Source: an uncultured Faecalibacterium sp. (GTDB taxonomy: Bacteria > Bacillota > Clostridia > Oscillospirales > Ruminococcaceae). Taken from it: DNA of 11,634 nucleotides. Shown here in pieces: positions 5,287-11,634 of this stretch (within the stretch, counting starts at the first letter, position 1; each line of letters opens with the position of its first letter). The notes under the pieces were generated by a model. It worked only from the letters and a program-made list of their open reading frames with translations, searched no databases and was not told the origin of the DNA. Where the stretch lies: assembly GCA_902463905.1 (NCBI GenBank), contig CABQHF010000048.1:1-11634 (forward strand), given 5' to 3'. The position numbers and the translations under genes are program-made.

Positions 5287-7197
5287 ATGAAGCGCCGTGA
5301 ATTTATGAAGCTCTCTGCTGCAGCCGCACTGGGAACCACTGTGGCTGCCATGGCACCCTCGGCTCTGGCTGCCAAGGACCGGCAGGAGACCAATGCCGCT
5401 CTGCGGACCGCACTGGACCGCAAGAACGCTGCCATGGGCCGTGGCGAGGGCAAGACCTTTGCTTATGACCCGGAGAACCCCTACCTGAACGTGAATGTGG
5501 GCCTGTTCCACGACGTGCCCGTTACCGTCAACGGCGAGACCGTTGGTCTGGCTACCTACTATCTGCCTGACGGCATGGATCCCTGGGCTCCGGCTGCCAT
5601 TATTATGACCCCGGACCACACCACTGCCAAGGCCTTTGCCTGCTCTGCCACCGGTCTGCTGTGGCGTGCAGTGGCCCAGAAGAACCACATCGGCCTGGCC
5701 TTTATCGGCCCCAAGGACGGCGAGACCTGGAACCTGACCCTGAGCCCGGAGGGCCGTGACGACGCCACCATGCTGGACGCTCTGTATCAGCTGATGCGGA
5801 AAAAGAGCACCAAGCTGAAGGGTGCCTTCTCTATGGATAAGTCCCACACCGCTCTGGTGGGCTACAAGGAGGGCGGTGCTGCTGCGCTGCTCTTCGGCGG
5901 CCGTTGGGCCAGCGATTTCAGCTCCATCTGCGCTGTGGAGGCTACCGAAGTGCCTGCTGCCTCTCTGGAGGCTGTGGGCGGCCGGTATGTGCTGCCCTTC
6001 CCCGGTGACACCACCCGGGGCGTGGAAGAAGAAGCCATTGCCGCCAACACCGTGGACACCCCTGTGTGGTTCATCCGCTCCAAGGCCGACACCACCAACA
6101 AGGCAGCCCTGGATTATTACCTGAAGGCCAACCAGGCCGTGGCAAAGGGCAATGGCGTGTACGCCACCACCCGTGCCGGTTCTGCCGCTGAGGTGTGGGT
6201 CACTGAAAAGACCAAGTGCCCTGCTACCATCTGGAAGAAGTTCTCCGGCCAGAACAAGCGGTTCATGGCTCTGCAGCTGCCGGGTCGTGTGGCCAAGGCA
6301 GAGGATTTCAGCCGCAGCGGCTTTGACATCCACGAGGAGTGGGTCAACGGCGAGCTGCGCCGCTGGATGGTCTATGTGCCCACCAGCTACAACGGCAGCA
6401 AGGATGTGCCCCTGGTGCTGGTGATGCACGGCTACACCGCCTCCATGTACGCCATTGCAGAGGAGTCCCGTTGGTACGACGTGGCAGAGCGCAACGGCTT
6501 TATCGTGGTGTTTGCACAGGGCCTGGTGCGCCCGGCAGACCTGATGGGCAACATCCCCACTGCTATGTGGCTGGCAGGTGCCTTCTCCGGCCTGGCTGGC
6601 AAGGATACCGACCCCACGGTGGACCTGCAGTTCATCAACAGTCTGCTGGACCGCATGGAGCAGGATTACCGCATCGACAAGAGCCGTGTGTACGCCACCG
6701 GCCACTCCAACGGCAGCTTGATGACCTGGGCAACGGGCTGCAGCTTTACCCATCGCTTTGCCGCCATTGCACCCGTTGGCTATATGTCCACTCCCATGGA
6801 GGGTCTGGACCCCACCCTGCTGCTGCCCACCTGGACTTTCCTGGGTGAGTATGACTCGGCAGGCGTGGCACAGCTGGTGGAGGGCAACGGCACCGTGAAG
6901 GCCCTGCAGGGCTGGAACGCCCACAACGGCACCAACGAAAAGGCTGTGGTGGAGAGCACCTCCTATGAGGGCTCCTTTGTGACCAAGAGCTTTATGGGCC
7001 AGGGCAATGTGCCTCTGGTGAAGTACACCGTCGTGAAGGATACCCCCCACGTCTACCTCCAGGAGGAGAGCGTGGCCATCTGGGACGAGTTCTTTACCCA
7101 GTACACCCGTGGCGCAGACGGCGCTCTGTACTACCAGGGCGCACCTGTGGCAGCCGGAACCTATGAGGCCGGTGCCAACTGGTATGCTGCAAAATAA
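5287..7197 (+). CDS. Exported tandem alpha/beta-hydrolase (PHB depolymerase/esterase-like)
   Basis: The product has 636 residues. MKRREFMK followed by an Ala-rich stretch and ALA at 26-28 looks like a twin-arginine-type export signal, cleaved near 28. Residues about 350-636 form an alpha/beta-hydrolase resembling the polyhydroxybutyrate depolymerase/feruloyl esterase group. They carry HGYT (381-384, oxyanion region), GHSNG with the nucleophile Ser474, and candidate acid Asp523 (GEYDSAG) and His588 (DTPHVY). Residues about 45-330 repeat the same fold, but the matching elbow reads GYKEG with Lys194 for Ser, TPDHTT replaces the oxyanion HG, and no catalytic His is apparent, so this half is probably inactive. 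ATG 5287 lies 7 bases after AAGGAG (5274-5279). The frame stays open back to 5047, but that stretch covers the promoter and leader. An esterase outside the membrane acting on dietary or plant esters is plausible; the substrate is unknown. Confidence 0.8.
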   Translation: MKRREFMKLSAAAALGTTVAAMAPSALAAKDRQETNAALRTALDRKNAAMGRGEGKTFAYDPENPYLNVNVGLFHDVPVTVNGETVGLATYYLPDGMDPWAPAAIIMTPDHTTAKAFACSATGLLWRAVAQKNHIGLAFIGPKDGETWNLTLSPEGRDDATMLDALYQLMRKKSTKLKGAFSMDKSHTALVGYKEGGAAALLFGGRWASDFSSICAVEATEVPAASLEAVGGRYVLPFPGDTTRGVEEEAIAANTVDTPVWFIRSKADTTNKAALDYYLKANQAVAKGNGVYATTRAGSAAEVWVTEKTKCPATIWKKFSGQNKRFMALQLPGRVAKAEDFSRSGFDIHEEWVNGELRRWMVYVPTSYNGSKDVPLVLVMHGYTASMYAIAEESRWYDVAERNGFIVVFAQGLVRPADLMGNIPTAMWLAGAFSGLAGKDTDPTVDLQFINSLLDRMEQDYRIDKSRVYATGHSNGSLMTWATGCSFTHRFAAIAPVGYMSTPMEGLDPTLLLPTWTFLGEYDSAGVAQLVEGNGTVKALQGWNAHNGTNEKAVVESTSYEGSFVTKSFMGQGNVPLVKYTVVKDTPHVYLQEESVAIWDEFFTQYTRGADGALYYQGAPVAAGTYEAGANWYAAK

Positions 7198-7214
7198 TCA
7201 AGTCAAATGACAAT

Positions 7215-7250
7215 AGCGGCCCCTCTGCCATTCCGGCGGAGGGGCCGCTG
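7215..7250. terminator. Bidirectional terminator between convergent hydrolase and MATE genes
   Basis: AGCGGCCCCTCTGCC (7215-7229) pairs with GGCGGAGGGGCCGCT (7235-7249) with one G-U and the loop ATTCC. The stem is 15 bp and very GC-rich, lying 17 bases after the hydrolase stop and 15 bases before the MATE stop on the other strand. T-tracts are weak on both sides. One shared hairpin probably serves both converging transcripts. Confidence 0.8.
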
Positions 7251-7264
7251 CGTTTGTGTTGGGG

Positions 7265-8593
7265 TCACAGCTGGTTGCTGCGGAGGAACCGCACCAGAGC
7301 CGGCAGCTCGTAGGCCAGCATCAAAAACCAGCCCAGGGCGTAGCTGTAGGGCAGGGCCTCGATGTCCATGTGGAACCGGAGCACCAGCAGGGCGGCGGCA
7401 GCCACCCGGCCTGCCATGTTCAGCAGGCTGCTGTTGAGGGTGATCTTCAGGTCCCCTACGCCCCGGAAAAAGCCCTGGATGCCGTTGGTGGCGGCAGGCA
7501 TCAGGTAGAACAGGGAGATCGTGCGCAGGAAACGCACACCCAGGTCCACGACCTGCGGGTCGGTGGCAAAGAGCAGGATGATGGGCCGGGCAAAGGCTAG
7601 GCAAAGGGCAGAAAGGCCCAGTGCATACACGAACTCCATGCGCATGCCGCAGCGGAAGCCCTGCCGCACCCGGTCCTTTTTGCCGGCACCCCGGTTCTGG
7701 GCCATAAAGGTGGTCATGGCGTGACCGATGTTCTGCTGGGGGGTATAGGCAAAGTCATCAATGCGGGAAGCAGCGGTGAAGGCGGCCATGGCGCTGACAC
7801 CCATGGTGTTCACGATGGCCTGTACCGCGATCTTGCCCAGCTGCACGGTGGCTTGCTGCATGGCGCTGGCCCAGCCGTAACTCACGGTCTTGTGCAGCAG
7901 GCTGCTGTCAAAGATCAGCCAGCGTCTGCCCAGCTGCAGCACCGGCACCTTCCGGCGGACGTACAGGATGCAGAGCAGGCAGCACACGGCCTCGCTCAGC
8001 ACGGTGGAGAGGGCGCAGCCCTCGCTGCCCCAGTTCAGCGCTTCCACAAAGAACAAATCGCCGCCGATATTCAGCACCGAGCTGATCATCAGAAAGTACA
8101 GTGCGCTCTTGCTGTCACCCAGGGCGCGCAGCGTGGCGGCCAGAAAATTGTAAAAGAAGGTGAAGATCAGACCCGCAAACACGATGCGCAGGTAGCGGAC
8201 GGCAATGGGCAGGATCTCGGTCGGCACCTGCAGCAGCCGCAGCAGCGGGTTTGCCAGCAGGATGCACAGCAGCGAGAAAGCCAGCGAGAACACCGTACCG
8301 GCGATGGCGGTGGTGGATACCTGCCGCTCCACCAGCTTGGTGTCTCCGGCACCAAAGGCGGTGCTGACCAGAATGCCGGCACCCAGACACATCCCGTTGA
8401 TGAACAGGATGGCCAGAGTCATCAGGGGATTGGCAGTACCCACGGCGGCCAGTGCATCCTCACCCACGAATTTGCCCACGATGATGCTGTCGGCGGCGTT
8501 GTAGGTGAGCTGGAACAGATTGCCCAGCACCAGCGGGATGGTAAAGTTGATCAGCAGCGGCGTGATCTTGCCGCTGGTCATATCTTTGGTCAT
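7265..8593 (-). CDS. MATE-family multidrug/toxin efflux transporter
   Basis: The 442-residue integral membrane protein has the usual MATE length and about twelve helices in two similar halves. The N-terminus MTKDMTSGKITPLLINFTIP is the standard opening of clostridial MATE proteins. It is followed by GNLFQLTYNAADSIIVGKFV with the conserved Asp in helix 1, ALAAVG, and NGMCLGAGILVSTAFGAGD. The second half shows GKIAVQAIVNTMG, AAFTAASRIDDFAYTPQQNI and MAQNRGAGKKDR. Such proteins export cationic drugs, dyes or metabolites using a sodium or proton gradient. The start is ATG 8593; upstream in-frame codons to 8893 overlap the preceding gene and show no transporter features. The ribosome binding site AAGGA (8607-8611) is 13 bases away, longer than usual. 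It follows the cysteine-synthase-like gene by 23 bases on the same strand and is probably co-transcribed. The substrate is unknown. Confidence 0.93.
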   Translation of the reverse strand: MTKDMTSGKITPLLINFTIPLVLGNLFQLTYNAADSIIVGKFVGEDALAAVGTANPLMTLAILFINGMCLGAGILVSTAFGAGDTKLVERQVSTTAIAGTVFSLAFSLLCILLANPLLRLLQVPTEILPIAVRYLRIVFAGLIFTFFYNFLAATLRALGDSKSALYFLMISSVLNIGGDLFFVEALNWGSEGCALSTVLSEAVCCLLCILYVRRKVPVLQLGRRWLIFDSSLLHKTVSYGWASAMQQATVQLGKIAVQAIVNTMGVSAMAAFTAASRIDDFAYTPQQNIGHAMTTFMAQNRGAGKKDRVRQGFRCGMRMEFVYALGLSALCLAFARPIILLFATDPQVVDLGVRFLRTISLFYLMPAATNGIQGFFRGVGDLKITLNSSLLNMAGRVAAAALLVLRFHMDIEALPYSYALGWFLMLAYELPALVRFLRSNQL

Positions 8594-8616
8594 GGTAAAT
8601 GCAAAGTCCTTTCCTA

Positions 8617-9525
8617 TTATAATAGATTCTGCCGGCCGCTGAACACGGCCAGAGCCGAGCGGCTGATGCCGTTGGCCACCAGCTTGGCCGCTGCGTGCAG
8701 GGCCGCCCCGGCGCTGGCACTGGCCGGGATGGCATCGGTGCGCAGCACCTGCTGGGCAGCACGCTGGGCGTCCTTGCTGGAGACAGCAGCCACATTGTCT
8801 ACCACATAGGAGTTGAAGTTCTTGGGCACCAGCCCGAAGCCGATGTCCGGGATATTGTGCGGCCCGGTGACCCCGCCGGTGAGAGCCTGGCACTCAAAAG
8901 GCTCCACGGCCACGATGCGCACATCGTTGGTCCAGGCCTTGATGGTCTCGCCCACGCCGGTCACGGTGCCGGCGCTGCCCACCCCGATGGTGATGGCGTC
9001 CACCAGACTGGCTCCCTCGCGGGCGATATTCTTCAGGATGGCGGGGCCGGTGACCCGGCGGTGATACTCCGGGTTGTTGTCGTTGGCCAGCCAGTCGGTA
9101 TAGTACCAGCCGTTGGAAGCGGCGGTCTGCGCGGCCATGGCGCGTGCCCCAGCCAGCCCGCTGCGGGCGGGGCTGTGCAGGATCTGGGCACCCAGCCGCA
9201 GCAGGTTCTCCTGCCGCATGGCGGGGGCGTCTTCCGGCATCACCAGCACCACCGGGTGCCCGGCGGTCAGGCCTGCCAGCGTGAGGGCCGTGGCAAAGGG
9301 GCCGGAAACTGCCTCGATGATGGGCTGCCCGGCAGCCAGCTGGTTCTGCTCGATGGCCAGGGCCAGCATCCCCTCGGCCAGGCCGTCCCGCGCGGTGCCG
9401 GTGGGGCCGTTGAAGTCCAGATAAGCGAACAGCCGCCCCTTCAGCCCGTTGGCAGCAGCATAGCCCCGCAGCTCCACAACGGGGCAGGGGGCAAGGGTCT
9501 GGTAAAAGTTCGGGTAGATCGGCAC
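8617..9525 (-). CDS. Cysteine synthase-like protein lacking the PLP lysine (probable pseudoenzyme)
   Basis: The 302-residue protein is a full-length match in outline to O-acetylserine sulfhydrylase (CysK) and cystathionine beta-synthase. Shared features are the FN-x-GT-DG loop (38-48), VLVMPEDAPAMRQENLLRLG (93-112), NPEYHRRVTGPAIL (151-164), GVGSAGTVTGVG (181-192, PLP phosphate loop), IVAVEPFECQALTGG (204-218) and GPHNIPDIGFGLVP (221-234). Active-site positions differ. CysK's SVKDR has become TARDG, so Arg46 replaces the lysine that binds PLP. TSGNTG has become VSGPFA (73-78), and the GISSGAAL loop reads ASASAGAAL. Ordinary PLP chemistry therefore looks unlikely. Translation starts at GTG 9525, six bases after AAAGGAGG (9532-9539). 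It is the first gene of a two-gene operon with the MATE pump. Homology is clear; a regulatory, scaffold or ligand-sensing role is inference. Confidence 0.82.
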   Translation of the reverse strand: MPIYPNFYQTLAPCPVVELRGYAAANGLKGRLFAYLDFNGPTGTARDGLAEGMLALAIEQNQLAAGQPIIEAVSGPFATALTLAGLTAGHPVVLVMPEDAPAMRQENLLRLGAQILHSPARSGLAGARAMAAQTAASNGWYYTDWLANDNNPEYHRRVTGPAILKNIAREGASLVDAITIGVGSAGTVTGVGETIKAWTNDVRIVAVEPFECQALTGGVTGPHNIPDIGFGLVPKNFNSYVVDNVAAVSSKDAQRAAQQVLRTDAIPASASAGAALHAAAKLVANGISRSALAVFSGRQNLL

Positions 9526-9531
9526 AGAAGG

Positions 9532-9539
9532 CCTCCTTT
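9532..9539 (-). promoter_or_regulatory. Strong ribosome binding site fixing a GTG start
   Basis: On the minus strand AAAGGAGG lies six bases before GTG 9525. No ATG fits this site, and the GTG gives the expected N-terminus for the cysteine synthase fold, so the unusual start codon is well supported. Confidence 0.85.
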
Positions 9540-9560
9540 CATGTGGGATACAACAACCTT

Positions 9561-9589
9561 ATCGTAACGCAAACCGGGCAGCGCGTCAA
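9561..9589 (-). promoter_or_regulatory. Promoter of the cysteine-synthase-like/MATE operon
   Basis: Read on the minus strand, TTGACG (9589-9584, one mismatch) is followed by a 17-base spacer and TACGAT (9566-9561, two mismatches to TATAAT). The start would be near 9554, giving a leader of about 28 bases to the GTG. It diverges from the ylxM-ffh promoter 60-90 bases away. Confidence 0.65.
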
Positions 9590-9651
9590 GAAGCGTTTTG
9601 GCAAAAACAGCGAATTTTTGCCGGATTTTTTGGAAAAATGCGCCGGAAGCC

Positions 9652-9680
9652 TTGACAAGGGCGGTGGGTTCTGGTATACT
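9652..9680 (+). promoter_or_regulatory. Promoter of the ylxM-ffh transcript
   Basis: TTGACA (9652-9657) is perfect, the spacer is 17 bases, and the -10 box is TATACT (9675-9680), preceded by TG one base earlier for an extended -10. This is the strongest promoter in the window, as fits an essential targeting gene. The start would be near 9687, about 64 bases before ylxM. Confidence 0.9.
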
Positions 9681-9750
9681 CCATCCGTAAAGCAGATGAA
9701 CTTTACATCATAACTGCGAAACGCGGGCAGAACACCGGGGGTCAAGCGCA

Positions 9751-10134
9751 ATGGCAAAAGATCTGGAAATGGGGTATCTGCTCGATTTTTATGGCGAAGT
9801 GCTGACCGAGAAACAGCGGGAAATGCTGCGCCAATACTACAACGATGACCTGTCCCTGAGCGAGATCGGCGAGAACTTCGGCATCACCCGGCAGGGCGCA
9901 CGGGACGCCATCAAGCATGGCGAGACCACCCTGAAGGAGCTGGAAGAGAAGGTCGGCTTTGCGGCCCGGTACCGCCGGGTGCAGCAGAAGCTGGAGGAGC
10001 TGGAACAGCTGGTGATCGACGCACGGTTCGAGTGCACTGGTCCCAGCGCCTGCCTGACCACCACCGAGTATGCCGACACCCTGAACAAAATGCTGGGCAT
10101 CATCCGCTCGATCGACGAGGCAAATGAGGACTGA
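9751..10134 (+). CDS. ylxM: YlxM-family helix-turn-helix protein linked to the signal recognition particle
   Basis: The 127-residue protein matches the YlxM/p13 family in length and layout. The opening MGYLLDFYGEVLTEKQREML is the family signature. A helix-turn-helix follows at about 33-57 (LSLSEIGENFGITRQGARDAI), resembling sigma factor region 4, then a coiled-coil-prone stretch (about 60-90). YlxM is encoded beside ffh in many Firmicutes and has been linked to signal recognition particle function; DNA binding is suggested by the fold. The start is ATG 9751; its ribosome binding site is only a G-run (9737-9741), weaker than that of its neighbours. It lies 20 bases before ffh and shares the strong promoter at 9652. 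The family call is firm because both sequence and neighbourhood agree. Confidence 0.93.
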   Translation: MAKDLEMGYLLDFYGEVLTEKQREMLRQYYNDDLSLSEIGENFGITRQGARDAIKHGETTLKELEEKVGFAARYRRVQQKLEELEQLVIDARFECTGPSACLTTTEYADTLNKMLGIIRSIDEANED

Positions 10135-10154
10135 ACCGAAAGGAGCACCGCACA

Positions 10155-11510
10155 ATGGCATTTGAATCCCTGACCGACCGCCTTGCCGGTGTGTTCAAAA
10201 AGCTGCGCGGCCACGGCAAGCTGACCGAGGCTGATATCAAGGCAGCCATGCGGGAAGTGCGCATGGCCCTGCTGGAAGCCGACGTCAACTACAAGGTGGC
10301 CAAGGACTTCTGCGCAAAAGTGTCGGAGCGCGCCATGGGCCAGGAGGTCATGGAGAGCCTGACCCCGGCACAGCAGGTGGTCAAGATCGTCAACGAAGAG
10401 CTGGTAGCCCTGATGGGCGGCAGCGAAGCGGCCCGCCTGAACCTCAAGAACAAGGGCCAGACCGTGATCATGCTCTGCGGCCTGCAGGGCAACGGTAAAA
10501 CCACCCATGCCGCCAAGCTGGCCAAATACTTCATCAAACAGGGCCGCCGCCCCATGCTGGTGGCCTGCGACATTTACCGCCCTGCGGCTATCGACCAGCT
10601 GCAGGTGGTGGGCAAACAGGCCGGTGCGCCGGTGTTCACCCTACCGGGTGCCAAGCCCCCGGAGATCGCCCGCAAGGCGCTGGCCCACGCCAAGGACTAC
10701 GGCAACGACATCGTGATCCTGGACACTGCCGGCCGTCTGCAGATCGACGAAGTGCTGATGCAGGAGCTGGTGGACATCAAGGAAGCCGTTCCGGTGGACG
10801 AGACGCTGCTGGTGGTGGATGCCATGGCCGGCCAGGACGCCGTGAACGTGGCCAAGACCTTCAACGAGACGGTGGGCGTGGATGGCATCATCCTCACCAA
10901 GACCGACGGCGACACCCGCGGCGGTGCTGCCCTGTCGGTGCTGGCCGTCACCGGCAAGCCCATCAAGTTCCAGGGCACCGGCGAGAAGCTGGATGATTTG
11001 GATGTGTTCCACCCGGATCGCATGGCCAGCCGCATCCTGGGCATGGGCGATGTGCTGAGCCTCATCGAGCGCGCACAGGACGCTGCGGACGAAAAGGCCG
11101 CAGCAGAGACCGCCAAGCGGATGATGGAGAACAAGTTCGACATGAACGACATGCTGGACCAGTTCGCACAGATCCGCAAGATGGGCGGCGCAGGCGCGAT
11201 GCTGAGCATGCTGCCCGGTGCTTCCGGCATCGACCCCAGTCAGGTCGACGAAAAGGCGTTCGACCGCATCGAGGCCATGATCTATTCCATGACCAAGGAA
11301 GAGCGCGAGAAGCCCTCCATCATCAACCCCAAGCGCAAGCGCCGCATCGCCGCAGGCAGCGGCACCACCGTGGCGGACGTCAACAAGCTGCTCAAGCAGT
11401 TTGAGATGATGCAGAAGATGATGAAGCAGCTCAAGAAAAGCCCCAAGGGCTTTGCCCGCAAGCTGGGCGGCATGATGGGCAACCCCAATGCCTTCCGCGG
11501 CATGAGATAA
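10155..11510 (+). CDS. ffh: Signal recognition particle protein Ffh (SRP54)
   Basis: Ffh is the GTPase of the signal recognition particle. With 4.5S/6S RNA it binds signal sequences on ribosomes and hands them to the receptor FtsY at the membrane. The 451-residue protein is complete. The N domain is about 1-95 (FESLTDRLAGVFKKLRGHGK). The G domain runs about 96-295, with GLQGNGKTTHAAKLA (109-123, P-loop), ACDIYRPAAIDQLQ, LDTAGRLQIDE, TKTDGDTRGG and GTGEKLDDLDVF. A methionine-rich M domain occupies the last 130 residues, with FDMNDMLDQFAQIRKMGG, the RNA-binding PKRKRRIAAGSG and FEMMQKMMKQLKK. The P-loop has Asn113 and His118 where Ser and Thr are commoner, which need not affect function. AAAGGAG (10139-10145) is 9 bases before ATG 10155. 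It is co-transcribed with ylxM and followed by rpsP, the usual Firmicute order. Confidence 0.98.
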   Translation: MAFESLTDRLAGVFKKLRGHGKLTEADIKAAMREVRMALLEADVNYKVAKDFCAKVSERAMGQEVMESLTPAQQVVKIVNEELVALMGGSEAARLNLKNKGQTVIMLCGLQGNGKTTHAAKLAKYFIKQGRRPMLVACDIYRPAAIDQLQVVGKQAGAPVFTLPGAKPPEIARKALAHAKDYGNDIVILDTAGRLQIDEVLMQELVDIKEAVPVDETLLVVDAMAGQDAVNVAKTFNETVGVDGIILTKTDGDTRGGAALSVLAVTGKPIKFQGTGEKLDDLDVFHPDRMASRILGMGDVLSLIERAQDAADEKAAAETAKRMMENKFDMNDMLDQFAQIRKMGGAGAMLSMLPGASGIDPSQVDEKAFDRIEAMIYSMTKEEREKPSIINPKRKRRIAAGSGTTVADVNKLLKQFEMMQKMMKQLKKSPKGFARKLGGMMGNPNAFRGMR

Positions 11511-11579
11511 CCAAGGTACACAACCCCCACGGGTTTGTAACATAAATAAAAAACAATATTTTTCTGGAGGATATCTATT

Positions 11580-11634
11580 ATGGCAGTTAAGATTCGTCTG
11601 CGCCGCGTTGGCGCCAAGAAGGCTCCCTTCTATC
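11580..11634 (+). CDS. rpsP: 30S ribosomal protein S16, N-terminal part (runs off the window)
   Basis: The first 18 codons read MAVKIRLRRVGAKKAPFY, the conserved start of ribosomal protein S16, a small-subunit assembly protein of about 80-90 residues. GGAGG (11566-11570) lies 9 bases before ATG 11580. It begins 69 bases after the ffh stop. The intervening bases hold only a weak bulged hairpin near 11519-11538 and an A/T-rich stretch, not a clear terminator, so read-through from ffh is possible. The ffh-rpsP neighbourhood normally continues to a KH-domain protein, rimM, trmD and rplS. Confidence 0.95.
   Translation, partial: MAVKIRLRRVGAKKAPFY

Noticed and set aside
8614..8625. Perfect 12-bp palindrome CTATTATAATAG containing TATAAT
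   Set aside because: It overlaps the stop codon of the cysteine-synthase-like gene and the spacer before MATE, and no -35 box is placed correctly on either strand. Short AT palindromes arise easily by chance.
8594..8893. Hundred-codon N-terminal extension of the MATE transporter on the minus strand
   Set aside because: It overlaps the cysteine-synthase-like gene in another frame, has no membrane character, and the normal MATE start MTKDMTSG lies at 8593.

Overview
The window looks like chromosome from a moderately GC-rich Firmicute of the class Clostridia. The gut genus Faecalibacterium and its Oscillospiraceae relatives are the best guess. The grounds are strong AGGAGG-type ribosome binding sites, an S-box (SAM-I) riboswitch ahead of metK, the Firmicute gene order ylxM-ffh-rpsP, a GtrA protein, a clostridial-type MATE pump, and heavy use of G/C in third codon positions. 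This assignment is inference; no taxonomic marker gene is complete here.

Layout, left to right. (1) 1-278: the last S1 RNA-binding domain of an S1-family protein, then a terminator. (2) 370-504: a small structured inverted-repeat element (MITE-like). It lies against a + strand cluster of a GtrA-family membrane protein (529-1140), a 45-residue single-helix membrane protein (1162-1299) and deoC (1313-1978), closed by a strong terminator. (3) 2097-3580: a promoter, SAM-I riboswitch with expression-platform terminator, metK and a terminator. (4) 3586-5070: an AT-richer intergenic stretch with palindromes, a divergent long-form ribose-phosphate pyrophosphokinase and a terminator. (5) 5141-7250: a promoter, a three-hairpin leader and a 636-residue exported protein made of two alpha/beta-hydrolase domains. 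(6) 7265-9589, minus strand: a two-gene operon of a cysteine-synthase-like protein lacking the PLP lysine, followed by a MATE transporter. (7) 9652-11634: a strong promoter, then ylxM, ffh and the start of rpsP, the conserved protein-targeting/ribosome cluster.

Most of the window is housekeeping: SAM and PRPP supply, deoxyribose phosphate breakdown, protein targeting and ribosomal proteins. The unusual material sits between these blocks. The main items are a GtrA protein with an inserted segment carrying the GGADGPT motif of sodium-pumping decarboxylase beta subunits; a cysteine-synthase fold with Arg in place of the Schiff-base Lys, co-transcribed with an efflux pump; and a secreted tandem hydrolase whose first domain has Lys where the nucleophilic Ser should be, behind a structured leader RNA. 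No CRISPR array, tRNA, rRNA, transposase gene or prophage gene was seen.
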